This document shows, in pieces, positions 27,523-38,049 of a stretch of 64,000 nucleotides of DNA. Every line of letters starts with the position of its first letter. Within the stretch, counting starts at the first letter, position 1. Source of the DNA: Pandoraea cepalis (lineage in GTDB: Bacteria; Pseudomonadota; Gammaproteobacteria; Burkholderiales; Burkholderiaceae); assembly GCF_902459665.1 (NCBI RefSeq), contig NZ_CABPSL010000012.1:1-64000 (forward strand). Reading direction: 5' to 3'. The position numbers were made by a program, and so were the translations under genes. The notes under the pieces were generated by a model, which saw nothing but the letters and a program-made list of their open reading frames with translations, did not search any database and was not told the DNA's origin.

Positions 27523-28256
27523 GTGTGTTTCCCTTGAGAGGTGGTGAATACCGGCGACAACTCTAACACTTTCGCCATTTGGCGAGTGTCGGTGTTGTAT
27601 CCGCGCCATAAGGCACGCGGCACATGCCAGAAAGTCGCCATCGCGACACGTCACGCAAACGCGATCCTAAGATCCATCCCGTCACGCCTCGAGAGGGCGC
27701 CGACACTGGCCGGGCAGCCGCATTATAGAGCCATCGGCGGGCTGTGGGCCAGTGCTGACAACGGTTTGCGGCGATTTTGTTGTGCGATGCCGCGTACTTT
27801 CTCGTTCATGATGACAAAAACCCGGTAACTACGGGCATCTCCGGTCATGCGCCGGCGCAATCCCTTGCTGGGCGGGCTTTGGGGGTTTCCCTAGCCGATG
27901 GGGGCTTGCGTACTGGCGCGACTTTTGGTTGGCGTCAACTTGCCCCGCGAGCGGCTCGATGCGTCACATCGGTCGGAATACGAAGGACTTCGCGTGTTCG
28001 GTCGAGTCGACGCGCTGCGTTGGCGCACGATTCCGCCAAAACCCTTGCGGTCCGATGGGGACAAATGAAAGCAATTCCCGTTTGAGGTAAAATAATGGGG
28101 TTTTCCCGCCCAAAACCGGAAGTGCGTCTGCCAGGCGCGCCTGGGGTCCGGGCATCGGGGCCATCAAGGACGGCTCGCGCATTCGCATGTCAGGCGATTC
28201 GGGCATTAGTTCCGTCGATGTGCCGCGCCCCGCCCGTCGTCATACGTCAAGCCAAT
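27523..28256. other. Long intergenic region between hup and fpr
   Basis: 734 bp, the longest gene-free stretch here, between divergent hup (-) and fpr (+). A stem tcgcc/ggcga lies near 27572-27585 in the hup leader. A taaaat hexamer at 28088 could be a -10 for fpr. Several short frames exist but none looks coding. Confidence 0.5.
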
Positions 28257-29027
28257 ATGAGTACTCAGAATCAACAGACCGTGCTGGAAGTCCACCACTG
28301 GACTGATACGTTGTTCAGCTTCAAGACCACTCGCGACGCTTCGTTCCGTTACGTCAATGGCCAGTTCACGATGATCGGGCTGGAAGTGGAAGGCAAACCG
28401 CTGCTGCGCGCCTACAGCATGGCGAGCGCGAATTACGAGGAAGAACTTGAGTTCCTGAGCATCAAGGTGCAGGACGGTCCGCTGACCTCGCGTCTGCAGC
28501 ACTTGAAGCCGGGCGACAAGGTCATCGTTGGCCGCAAGCCGACCGGTACGCTCATCGACGACAACCTGTTGCCGGGCAAGCATCTGTACCTGCTTTCGAC
28601 GGGCACGGGCCTCGCGCCGTTCATGAGTATCATCCGCGATCCGGAAGTCTACGATCGCTACGAGCACATCATTCTGGTTCACGGCTGCCGCTTCACCAGC
28701 GAATTGGCGTATCGCGATCTCATTACGCAGCATCTGCCGGCGCACGAGTATCTCGGTGAGTACGTGCGCGACAAGCTGATCTACTATCCGACGGTGACGC
28801 GCGAAGAGTTCGAAAATCAGGGCCGTATCACGGAGCTGGTTGAGTCGGGCAAGATGTTCGCCGACATCGGTTTGCCGGAATTTTCGCCGGAAAACGACCG
28901 CATCATGTTGTGCGGCAGCCCGGCCATGCTCAAGGACACCCGCGAGCTGCTGGAGAAGCGTGGCTTCGTGGAAGGCCACAACCACGCCCCGGGGCATTAC
29001 CTCGTCGAGCGTGCATTCGTCGGCTAA
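28257..29027 (+). CDS. fpr: Ferredoxin/flavodoxin--NADP+ reductase
   Basis: 256 residues from the ATG at 28257 (MSTQNQQTVLEVHHWTDTLF); an in-frame ATG at 28095 would add 54 residues foreign to the family. FAD-binding RAYSMASANYEEELEF, the NADP-binding GTGLAPFMSIIRD, and the C-terminal MLCGSPAMLKDTRELLEKRG are all present. It shuttles electrons between NADPH and ferredoxin or flavodoxin for Fe-S and oxidative-stress needs. It is monocistronic, and shares a bidirectional terminator with aceA. Confidence 0.92.
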   Translation: MSTQNQQTVLEVHHWTDTLFSFKTTRDASFRYVNGQFTMIGLEVEGKPLLRAYSMASANYEEELEFLSIKVQDGPLTSRLQHLKPGDKVIVGRKPTGTLIDDNLLPGKHLYLLSTGTGLAPFMSIIRDPEVYDRYEHIILVHGCRFTSELAYRDLITQHLPAHEYLGEYVRDKLIYYPTVTREEFENQGRITELVESGKMFADIGLPEFSPENDRIMLCGSPAMLKDTRELLEKRGFVEGHNHAPGHYLVERAFVG

Positions 29028-29073
29028 GTCCGTCGGCCCCTATGCTCAAGGCAGCGCTTGCTTCCTTGGGACG

Positions 29074-29105
29074 AAAAAAAACCGCTCAATCGAGCGGTTT
29101 TTTTT
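29074..29105. terminator. Bidirectional intrinsic terminator
   Basis: Eight A, a 6-bp stem ccgctc / gagcgg with an aatc loop, then eight T. It serves fpr (+) and aceA (-). Confidence 0.95.
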
Positions 29106-29119
29106 GTCATCGCAACCGG

Positions 29120-30700
29120 TTAGAACTGGTTCATGGTGTTGTCTTTCCCCGCTGCCTTGAGGGCCGCAGCGCCGCTGAAATACTCCTTGTGGTCGTCGCC
29201 GATGTCCGAGCCGGACATATTCTGGTGCTTCACGCAGGCGATGCCCTGGCGAATTTCCTTGCGCTGCACGCCGGCCACATAGCCGAGCATGCCCTGATCG
29301 CCGAAGTATTCCTTGGCCAGGTTGTCGGTCGACAGTGCGGCGGTGTGGTACGTCGGCAGTGTGATCAGGTGGTGGAAGACACCGGCTTCGCGCGCCGCAT
29401 CGGCCTGGAACGTGCGAATTTTTTCGTCGGCGACGGCCGCCAATTCGGTGTCATCGTATTCCTCGCTCATCAACTGGCCGCGCTCGTAGGCTGAGACATC
29501 CTTGCCGGCCGCCTTCATCGCGTCATACGTCTGCTGGCGGAAGTTCAAGGTCCAGTTGAACGATGGGCTGTTGTTGTACACCAGCTTGGCGTTCGGGATC
29601 ACTTTGCGAATCTCGCTGACCATGCCGGCGATCTGGGCGATATGCGGCTTTTCGGTTTCGATCCACAGCAGGTCGGCGCCGTTTTGCAGTGCGGTGATGG
29701 AATCCAGCACGCAGCGTGCTTCGCCAGTGCCAGTGCGGAACTGGAACAGGTTGCTGGGCAGGCGCTTGGGACGCAGCAGCTTGCCGTCGCGCTTGATGAC
29801 GACGTCGCCATTGCCGAGGGCATCCGCCGAAATTTCGTCGCAATCAAGGAAGGAATTGTATTGGTCGCCCAAGTCGCCCGGCGTGTGGGTCACGGCGATC
29901 TGCTTGGTCAGGCCGGCGCCCAGCGAGTCGGTACGGGACACGATAATGCCGTCGTCCACGCCCAGTTCCAGGAAGGCGTAGCGAATCGCGCGAATCTTGG
30001 CGAGGAAGTCTTCGTGCGGCACGGTGACTTTGCCATCCTGGTGACCGCATTGCTTCTCGTCGGACACCTGATTCTCGATCTGAATGCAGCATGCGCCGGC
30101 TTCGATGAACTGCTTGGCCAGCAGGTAGGTGGCTTCCGCGTTACCGAAACCCGCGTCGATGTCGGCGATGATTGGCACGACGTGGGTGACGTGGTTGTCG
30201 ATTTTTTCCTGGATGGCGGCCTTGGCAGCCCCGTCGGCCGCGTCCAGTTGGCGGAACAGGCCGCCGAGTTCGCGGGCGTCCGCTTGGCGCAGGAACGTGT
30301 ACAGCTCGCGGATCAACGCGGTGACGGAGGTTTTTTCGTGCATCGACTGGTCCGGCAGCGGTCCGAACTCCGAGCGCAGTGCTGCAACCATCCAACCCGA
30401 CAGATAAAGGTAGCTGCGGTCGGTGGTGTTGAAGTGCTTCTTGATGGAGATCATCTTCTGCTGGCCGATGAAGCCGTGCCAGCAACCCAGCGACTGGGTG
30501 TACTTGGACGGGTCCGCATCGTAGGCGGCCATGTCGGCGCGCATGATCTTGGCCGTGTACTTGGCAATGTCCAGACCCGTTTTGAATCGGTTCTGGGCAC
30601 GCATGCGTGCGGCATATTCGGGATTGATGGCATCCCAGGCGCTGCCTTGTTTCTGCTTCAAACCAGCCACAGCGGTGATGTCGTCTTGATATTGGGTCAT
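29120..30700 (-). CDS. aceA: Isocitrate lyase
   Basis: 526 residues, the long isocitrate lyase form found in Pseudomonas and Burkholderiales. The catalytic motif appears as EKQCGHQDGK with Cys218, in place of the KKCGH of the E. coli type. Other landmarks are QSLGCWHGFIGQQKM, PIIADIDAGFGNAEATYLLA and YNNSPSFNW. It splits isocitrate into succinate and glyoxylate in the glyoxylate shunt. CAGGAGAG precedes the ATG. It is monocistronic, with several palindromes in its upstream region; malate synthase is not in the window. Confidence 0.96.
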   Translation of the reverse strand: MTQYQDDITAVAGLKQKQGSAWDAINPEYAARMRAQNRFKTGLDIAKYTAKIMRADMAAYDADPSKYTQSLGCWHGFIGQQKMISIKKHFNTTDRSYLYLSGWMVAALRSEFGPLPDQSMHEKTSVTALIRELYTFLRQADARELGGLFRQLDAADGAAKAAIQEKIDNHVTHVVPIIADIDAGFGNAEATYLLAKQFIEAGACCIQIENQVSDEKQCGHQDGKVTVPHEDFLAKIRAIRYAFLELGVDDGIIVSRTDSLGAGLTKQIAVTHTPGDLGDQYNSFLDCDEISADALGNGDVVIKRDGKLLRPKRLPSNLFQFRTGTGEARCVLDSITALQNGADLLWIETEKPHIAQIAGMVSEIRKVIPNAKLVYNNSPSFNWTLNFRQQTYDAMKAAGKDVSAYERGQLMSEEYDDTELAAVADEKIRTFQADAAREAGVFHHLITLPTYHTAALSTDNLAKEYFGDQGMLGYVAGVQRKEIRQGIACVKHQNMSGSDIGDDHKEYFSGAAALKAAGKDNTMNQF

Positions 30701-30813
30701 GTGCCTCTCCTGAGAGCAAAGCGCGTTTGAATAAAGGGTTCAGCGTGTCGCCCCCGTATGTCGAAGCGAACTGCATGACGAAATGGTACCGCCGTTTGGC
30801 GCGATTGGGTCAA

Positions 30814-30827
30814 GTCTTATATAAGAC
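30814..30827 (-). promoter_or_regulatory. Palindrome upstream of aceA
   Basis: Perfect 14-bp palindrome gtcttatataagac, 114 bp ahead of the aceA start in an AT-rich stretch. It is a good operator or promoter candidate; the binding protein is unknown. Confidence 0.55.
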
Positions 30828-30872
30828 ATAAGAGTTAATTTATGCTTATTTTTCAATGACATATGTGCGATA

Positions 30873-30929
30873 TTTCGCAATTCGAAACACGTTTTCGGGT
30901 GACGGAAAAATGAGGTGAGCGAAATTTCG
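30873..30929 (-). promoter_or_regulatory. Two TTTCG/CGAAA dyads upstream of aceA
   Basis: TTTCG-5 bp-CGAAA at 30873-30887 and the palindrome CGAAATTTCG at 30920-30929, plus a related attccgcaatgtgaaat nearby. The repeated half-site suggests a second regulator for aceA; its identity is unknown. Confidence 0.4.
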
Positions 30930-31212
30930 AGGGAATTCCGCAATGTGAAATGCGCTTTCGTTGGCTGGAGACGGGACACGCGCCGATGGCGTGAGCAACG
31001 AGCGCTGGCGGAATGATTGTGTGGACGTCTGTTGAGACGAGGCGACGTTCCGACGGGCGATGAATGGCGCGATCCAATGTGGGGACAAGCGCGCTACGCA
31101 AGCCGCCAGCCGGACCCGGCTGGGGCCTGACTCATCTTGGAAGGCGGCGCGCCTCGGATCGACCGGCAGCCGGTCAGGCGCGCGTCGACGTGGCCGTGCG
31201 TGCGACTCGCTG
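30930..31212. other. Remainder of the gap between aceA and the PepSY gene
   Basis: The whole gap is 30701-31212. Its aceA-proximal half is AT-rich and carries the dyads listed separately. The rest, about 280 bp, is GC-rich with no gene, and no clear terminator for the PepSY operon was found. Confidence 0.45.
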
Positions 31213-32799
31213 CTAGGGCCTGGCGCTCAGGTCAGCGCTGGCTTCTGAGGTCGGGGCAGCGGAAGTCGGCGCGGGTCGTGCCCACACGCTGTAGGGATCG
31301 CCGCGGCGGGCGCGTTTCCAGGTCGCGCACGCGAACAGTGCAAAGCCGCCCGCGAAGACGATCGCGACGAGGTCAACGCCGGCCAGCACCCAATCGCCCG
31401 CAGCCATCGAGCGCACGAGATTGTCCGGCGTGAGCACGGCGTCGGCGGCCGGGATAATGAGGCAGACGAGCGCCGTCGCTGCAAGTAGTCCCGTGGCTGC
31501 CACCGCCGGCGCCGCGAGCGCGGCGAAAAGCATCGAGGCGGTGAGCGTGGCGATGAAGATTGAGAGCGCCGTCATGTCGGGGGCGACGATCGCACCGACG
31601 AAGGCCGCGGCAATCCCCAGGCATGTGCCGAGAAACACGCCGGCGGTGGCCTTGGCCATCCCTCGCAGATGGGCGGGTTGTACGGCTGCGTTGCGCTTGC
31701 GACGCGATTCGAGCCAGAGCAGGTTGCCACTGTAGACGAGCACCGCACCCATCAGGCCCAGGACGAAGTACACCCAGCGCATGGCATCGCCCGCGAAGTT
31801 ACCGAAGTGGGCGCCGTAGATCATGCTGAGCATCGCGTGGTTGGCGTCCCGTGCGCCGGGACTGTGCTGACCGACGATCGCCCCGTCGTTCAGGCGCACG
31901 GCCACGGCAGAGAACACTCCCAGCGAGTCGCTGGCTTCGCCGTAGACTTCGGCCACCGCGTCTGGCTTGCCGTAGCGGGTCCACGCTACGGCGGTCGCCT
32001 CCATGCCGGGCGCCGCGTGCTCGGCGCGGGCGAGCAGGGCCGTGAGACCAAGCGGCTTGCCGTCGACCGGTGCGATCGTTGCCGGCACTGCGCCCGTTAT
32101 CTGCGGAATTTGCGACAGCAGCTTGTTATCGAACGTCACGACGTTGAACGCCATCATCAGCGGCAGGAGGAGGCACAGCAGCGCCCCTGTCAGCGCGAAG
32201 ACAATATGAAACGGCAGACTCAGCACGCCGATGGCGTTATGCGCGTCCTGCCAGAAGCGCTTCACGTTGCGTCCCGGGCGCAACGCAAAGAGGTCTCGCG
32301 TGACGCGCGGCAGATGCACGATCACGCCCGAGATCAACGCCATGCCGTAGAACAGCGACACCACGCCCATCAGATATAGCCCGTAGGTCGGGATCGACAG
32401 CGAGTAGTGCAGCGCATTGATCGTGCCCGACAGGCCCGGGCGCGCATCGCCGATCACGAGCGACGGCGCGGTACCCTCGGCGTTAGCGGGCAAGCGTGCC
32501 TGTTGCCATTCGCCGTTCGGTTCCTGCCAGTAGGCAAAGGGCGTTGGCGAGTGATTGGGCAACACCACGCCCATCTGCTCGCGCGCGGCCGGGAATTGCA
32601 TGCGAACCCGCTCGGCGAGCTGTTCCGTTTGCGCGAGCGAGAGCGGTGCATGACGCGTGGCGGGCTGCTCCCAGCGTTCGATCTCATGATGGAAGACGGT
32701 CAGGGCGCCGCCGAGCATGGCGATGAACAGCGCGAAACCGGCGACGATGCCGGCCCACGTGTGGACACTCAGATATTGGCGAAGGGTTTGGGCGCGCAT
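31213..32799 (-). CDS. PepSY-associated TM-helix protein (siderophore/iron-uptake type)
   Basis: 528 residues from the ATG at 32799 (MRAQTLRQYLSVHTWAGIVA), with AAGGA upstream; a longer frame adds 42 unrelated residues. Four long hydrophobic segments bracket periplasmic PepSY-like regions; HTWAGIVAGFALFIAMLGGA is the typical first helix and FHHEIERWE the following conserved block. The protein family is linked to reductive iron release from siderophores. It is the last gene of an operon with DUF3649 and DUF3325 small membrane proteins, a set usually found beside TonB receptors; none is here. Confidence 0.87.
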   Translation of the reverse strand: MRAQTLRQYLSVHTWAGIVAGFALFIAMLGGALTVFHHEIERWEQPATRHAPLSLAQTEQLAERVRMQFPAAREQMGVVLPNHSPTPFAYWQEPNGEWQQARLPANAEGTAPSLVIGDARPGLSGTINALHYSLSIPTYGLYLMGVVSLFYGMALISGVIVHLPRVTRDLFALRPGRNVKRFWQDAHNAIGVLSLPFHIVFALTGALLCLLLPLMMAFNVVTFDNKLLSQIPQITGAVPATIAPVDGKPLGLTALLARAEHAAPGMEATAVAWTRYGKPDAVAEVYGEASDSLGVFSAVAVRLNDGAIVGQHSPGARDANHAMLSMIYGAHFGNFAGDAMRWVYFVLGLMGAVLVYSGNLLWLESRRKRNAAVQPAHLRGMAKATAGVFLGTCLGIAAAFVGAIVAPDMTALSIFIATLTASMLFAALAAPAVAATGLLAATALVCLIIPAADAVLTPDNLVRSMAAGDWVLAGVDLVAIVFAGGFALFACATWKRARRGDPYSVWARPAPTSAAPTSEASADLSARP

Positions 32800-32809
32800 T
32801 GAACAATCC

Positions 32810-33064
32810 TTACCCGACGGCGTGCGCCAACAGCAGCGCAACCCAGGCGACGACGGTGGTGGCGCCAAGGCCAACCCACGCGTGTTTGGCGGTGCGGCTC
32901 GCGTAGGCGACGGCACACAGGCCAAGCCACAGGAGCGGGAAGAGGGCGATGACGGGAATCACCGCCGTTTGCCAACCGGCCGGCGTCAGGTGGGCGATAG
33001 CGCCGCACAGCGCCATCGCCGCGAAGCCGCCGAGCACCAAGCCGGCGAAGGTTCTACTCCACAT
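32810..33064 (-). CDS. DUF3649-like small membrane protein
   Basis: 84 residues from the ATG at 33064 (MWSRTFAGLVLGGFAAMALC), two to three hydrophobic helices. It overlaps the upstream DUF3325 gene by 11 bp and is followed after 10 bp by the PepSY gene, so translation is probably coupled. Assignment to DUF3649 rests on size, arrangement and the operon pattern known from iron-uptake loci; the sequence match itself is weak. Confidence 0.75.
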   Translation of the reverse strand: MWSRTFAGLVLGGFAAMALCGAIAHLTPAGWQTAVIPVIALFPLLWLGLCAVAYASRTAKHAWVGLGATTVVAWVALLLAHAVG

Positions 33065-33332
33065 GAGTGTTTCCGCGCAAAGAGCGCCAGCCGCCCACTG
33101 CATACGGCCAGAAAAGCTGGCCGAAACACAGCGACATGAACGCCGCCGCGATGCCGGCCGAAGGGCCGGCCGCCAGCCACCAGCAACCCAGGCTGGCAAT
33201 AGCGGCCAACAGCGAGAGTGACCGGGCGGGCTGTGCAGCCAAACGTCGTGCGCGCACACGCTGGTGCTCAGAGGTGAGATAGCAAGCGCCGCCTGCCAGC
33301 CATGCCAGGGCAATAGCCAATCCAATCAACAT
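33054..33332 (-). CDS. DUF3325-like small membrane protein
   Basis: 92 residues (MLIGLAIALAWLAGGACYLT), with three predicted helices, a basic EHQRVRARRL loop, and a C-terminal GQLFWPYAVGGWRSL segment. It is the first gene of the three-gene membrane operon and overlaps the next gene by 11 bp. Iron-uptake association is inferred from the usual DUF3325/DUF3649/PepSY context. A Fur-like inverted repeat lies about 125 bp upstream. Confidence 0.78.
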   Translation of the reverse strand: MLIGLAIALAWLAGGACYLTSEHQRVRARRLAAQPARSLSLLAAIASLGCWWLAAGPSAGIAAAFMSLCFGQLFWPYAVGGWRSLRGNTHVE

Positions 33333-33455
33333 GCTCGGGAATCACATGAAAATATGGCCCGCAGGCGAAGACGTCACCCTTTGGCGACGCGACGGTCGAG
33401 GCCGATCGAAAACGGTTCCGCGCAAACACAGCGTCCACACATTTTTGGGTGATGA

Positions 33456-33482
33456 TGCGAATGTTAACAAAAACGATTCGCA
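33456..33482 (-). promoter_or_regulatory. Inverted repeat, possible Fur-type element
   Basis: TGCGAAT / ATTCGCA arms separated by 13 AT-rich bases, upstream of the DUF3325 operon. Such half-sites occur in iron boxes, but the spacing is not canonical, so Fur binding is a guess. Confidence 0.35.
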
Positions 33483-33554
33483 TTTATAACATGAATCATC
33501 AAAATCCCGAAATAGCGCGCCTGGAAATGGGGTGCCGCGCCTGAGCACACGTCA

Positions 33555-33680
33555 GGTGGCAGGTGGCAGGTGGCAAGCGTCGGGCGCCAAACGCCAAACG
33601 CCAAGCGCCAAGCGTCAGGCGTCAGGCGTCAGGCGTCAGGCGTCAGGCGTCAGGCGTCGAGCGGCAAGCGTCGGGCCGCC
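33555..33680. repeat. Heptameric tandem repeat array (18 units)
   Basis: Eighteen consecutive 7-mers in strict register. They run ggtggca x3, agcgtcg, ggcgcca, aacgcca x2, agcgcca, agcgtca, ggcgtca x5, ggcgtcg, agcggca, agcgtcg, ggccgcc. The five identical ggtca-type units (ggcgtca) at 33618-33652 are the purest part. The array stops 8 bp from the stop codon of the YdeP-like oxidoreductase gene. It is non-coding; long open frames across it arise because a 7-bp period avoids stops in every frame. The gap 33333-33688 otherwise holds only the DUF3325 promoter. Confidence 0.92.
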
Positions 33681-33688
33681 TCGCCTCA

Positions 33689-36001
<2,313 letters not shown>

Positions 36002-36078
36002 GGTGCGTTTTCTGACGAGAAGAGGTGGCGCGGCGCGTCGGCATCTGGGGAATGCTTCGGCCATAGACAAACGGTTAA

Positions 36079-36111
36079 CGTTAAATAGGCAAAATGATGC
36101 ATAATTTAACG
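36079..36111. promoter_or_regulatory. Inverted repeat in the YdeP-like promoter region
   Basis: CGTTAAAT and ATTTAACG, perfect 8-bp arms 17 bp apart, in an AT-rich block 78-110 bp ahead of the oxidoreductase start. It is a possible operator for the divergent gene. Confidence 0.45.
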
Positions 36112-36190
36112 ATGTTGCAACGGTATTTGGGTGCCGACGTCGATCTGGAAAGCCCCATGAATTCGACGTTTTCAGGCATCTTATCAGGAT

Positions 36191-36214
36191 ATTGCATAAA
36201 CTGATTTATGCAAT
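36191..36214 (+). promoter_or_regulatory. Palindromic operator before the ModE-like regulator
   Basis: Perfect 10-bp arms attgcataaa / tttatgcaat around ctga. It ends 22 bp before the regulator's start codon, between promoter and ribosome site, a position suited to autorepression. Confidence 0.7.
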
Positions 36215-36236
36215 TAATAGCATATAAGGTGAGTCA

Positions 36237-37310
36237 ATGAAGCAGATATCGATCGCCCCGCAACTCCGGTTTCACCACGACGGCAACGATCTTCCGCTCG
36301 ACAAGGTGCTGTCGCTACTCGCCGAGGTGCAGGCGCACGGCAACCTGCAGGCGGCCAGCCAAGCGCTCGGGCAATCGTATCGAGGTGCGTGGGGCCACGT
36401 GAAGGAAGTCGAGGCGCTCATGGGGGCGCCCTTGCTGACGATGGCGCGTGGCCGTGGCGCGGTGCTCACGCCGCTTGCTCAGCGGCTGCTGTGGGGGCAA
36501 AAGCGCCTGCAGGCTAGGCTCGGCCCCCTGCTGGAGACGATGGCGTCGGAGTTGCAGACCGAGCTTGACGATCTGCTGTTGCAGGACAGCGACCAACTGC
36601 GGCTGTTTGCCAGTCATGGGCTGGCGATCGCGGCGCTGGTCGATTTCGCGGGGCGCGCGGGCCTGCCCATCGAAGTGAGCTATCGCGGCAGCATCGAAGC
36701 GATTGCCGCGCTCGCGAAGCACGAGTGCGAGGTCGCGAGTTTTCACGTGCCGATCGGCGCGCTTGCAGAACCGGTGCTCGATCACTATGGGCCCTTGCTC
36801 AAGGGCAAGTCGTATCGGGTGGCCGACGTCGCTTCGCGCCGTCTCGGGTTGCTCGTTGCACGCGGCAATCCGCTCGGCATTCATACGCTGGCCGACCTGC
36901 CGCGCACGGGGGCGCGCTTCGCGAACCGGGAGCGCGGATCCGGCACCCGAATCATCTTCGATCTGCTGCTCGCGCGTGAGGGGATCGATCCGGCTGCCGT
37001 GGCGGGCGCGGAGAACATCGAGTTCACGCACGCCGCCGTGGCGGCGTACATCGCCAGCGGACGCGCCGACACGGGTCTCGCCATCGAGGCAGCGGCAAGC
37101 CAGTTCGGGCTCGATTTCCTGCCAATCCTGACGGAGCGCTATTGCCTGATGTTTCCCGAGACCGGCAGCGAGTCCGCGCATTTGCGGGCGCTGCTGGAAA
37201 TTCTGCAAAGCGACGCGTATCGGCAGGCGGTGCATGCCATCCCCGGCTACAGCGAGGCGGCGACCGGTAGCATCGCCCCGCTGTCTGAGGCGTTTCCCTC
37301 GTTGGGTTGA
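36237..37310 (+). CDS. ModE-like regulator with substrate-binding domain (FdsR-like)
   Basis: 357 residues. Residues 20-90 are a ModE/LysR-type winged helix-turn-helix (HGNLQAASQALGQSYRGAWG, then ARGRGAVLTPLAQRLL). Residues 120-345 resemble a periplasmic binding-protein fold (PBP-like), as in one-component sensors of molybdate or other anions. AAGGTGAG precedes the ATG. It lies just upstream of the fds operon in the same direction, the position of FdsR, the formate dehydrogenase regulator described in Cupriavidus. Palindromes precede both it and fdsG. Formate or molybdate could be the ligand; which one is not decided by sequence. Confidence 0.87.
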   Translation: MKQISIAPQLRFHHDGNDLPLDKVLSLLAEVQAHGNLQAASQALGQSYRGAWGHVKEVEALMGAPLLTMARGRGAVLTPLAQRLLWGQKRLQARLGPLLETMASELQTELDDLLLQDSDQLRLFASHGLAIAALVDFAGRAGLPIEVSYRGSIEAIAALAKHECEVASFHVPIGALAEPVLDHYGPLLKGKSYRVADVASRRLGLLVARGNPLGIHTLADLPRTGARFANRERGSGTRIIFDLLLAREGIDPAAVAGAENIEFTHAAVAAYIASGRADTGLAIEAAASQFGLDFLPILTERYCLMFPETGSESAHLRALLEILQSDAYRQAVHAIPGYSEAATGSIAPLSEAFPSLG

Positions 37311-37320
37311 AAAATAATAT

Positions 37321-37341
37321 GCAATGATATGCATATGTTGC
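37321..37341 (+). promoter_or_regulatory. TATGCA-type palindrome upstream of fds
   Basis: 21-bp imperfect dyad with a perfect atatgcatat core and GCAA/TTGC outer arms, 10 bp past the regulator stop. The half-site resembles that at 36191-36214. Confidence 0.5.
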
Positions 37342-37521
37342 GCCCGAGCATCGGTCGCGTCGAACGGCCAGCCGGCGCGGTTCATGCGGCTTTGGCATGC
37401 TGCTGTGCAGCGAGCGTGGGAAAAGCGAGCAACGCAAGCTATCGGTGTTTCCACGAGGCTTGTTGGGAGGGGACGTTTGGACTAATGTCCTAACTGTCGA
37501 GCCCCCAGAAACGCGCCGCCA

Positions 37522-37545
37522 TCATATGCAACGTAGAACATATGA
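37522..37545 (+). promoter_or_regulatory. TCATATG inverted repeat in the fds leader
   Basis: TCATATG / CATATGA with a 10-bp spacer, 30 bp ahead of the fdsG start. It is a likely regulator site for the formate dehydrogenase operon. Confidence 0.5.
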
Positions 37546-37575
37546 GGCGCCGTTTCGCCCCAGGAGACATACGAG

Positions 37576-38049
37576 ATGGTGTCCACCCCTCACGCGACGC
37601 TCGCGCCGCTGCTGGCTCGCCACGCCGGCCGTGCGCACGAGTTGTTGCCGCTGTTGCATGCCCTGCAGGACAGCGACGGTTACGTCGACCCCGCCCATGT
37701 GCCGGCGATCGCCGCCGCGCTGAATCTTTCTCGCGCCGAAGTACATGGCGTGATTACCTTCTATCATCACTTCCGCAGCGCGCCGCCGCCCCCGATCGTG
37801 GTGCAGGTCTGCCGCGCGGAGGCCTGTCGCAGTCGGGGTGGCGAAGCGCTCGTGGCCCATATCGAGGCGTCTACCGGCGCACCCGTGGACGGCGCGCCGT
37901 GTCGCGGCGTCGGCGTCGAATCGGTGTATTGCCTCGGGCAATGTGCGTTGTCCCCGGCCGTGATGATCAACGGCGAACTGCACGCGCGCGTGAGTCCGGC
38001 GCGCTTCGATGCGCTGCTGCCGGCGCGCAAGGCAGGTGACCATGTCTGA
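37576..38049 (+). CDS. fdsG: NAD-dependent formate dehydrogenase gamma subunit
   Basis: 157 residues, NuoE-like. Four cysteines (Cys79, Cys84, Cys119, Cys123) bind a [2Fe-2S] cluster in the CRAEAC...CLGQC pattern. It joins FdsB and FdsA in the soluble, cytoplasmic NAD+-reducing molybdenum formate dehydrogenase. AGGAGA lies ahead of the ATG. Its stop overlaps the fdsB start by 8 bp, so translation is coupled. Confidence 0.94.
   Translation: MVSTPHATLAPLLARHAGRAHELLPLLHALQDSDGYVDPAHVPAIAAALNLSRAEVHGVITFYHHFRSAPPPPIVVQVCRAEACRSRGGEALVAHIEASTGAPVDGAPCRGVGVESVYCLGQCALSPAVMINGELHARVSPARFDALLPARKAGDHV

Noticed and set aside
28095-28256. 54-residue N-terminal extension of fpr from an ATG at 28095
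   Set aside because: The family N-terminus begins at MSTQNQQ; the extension is Pro/Arg/Ala-rich and unlike any ferredoxin reductase.
33555-33680. Repeat array considered as a CRISPR
   Set aside because: The units are 7 bp, contiguous and have no spacers; no cas gene is near.
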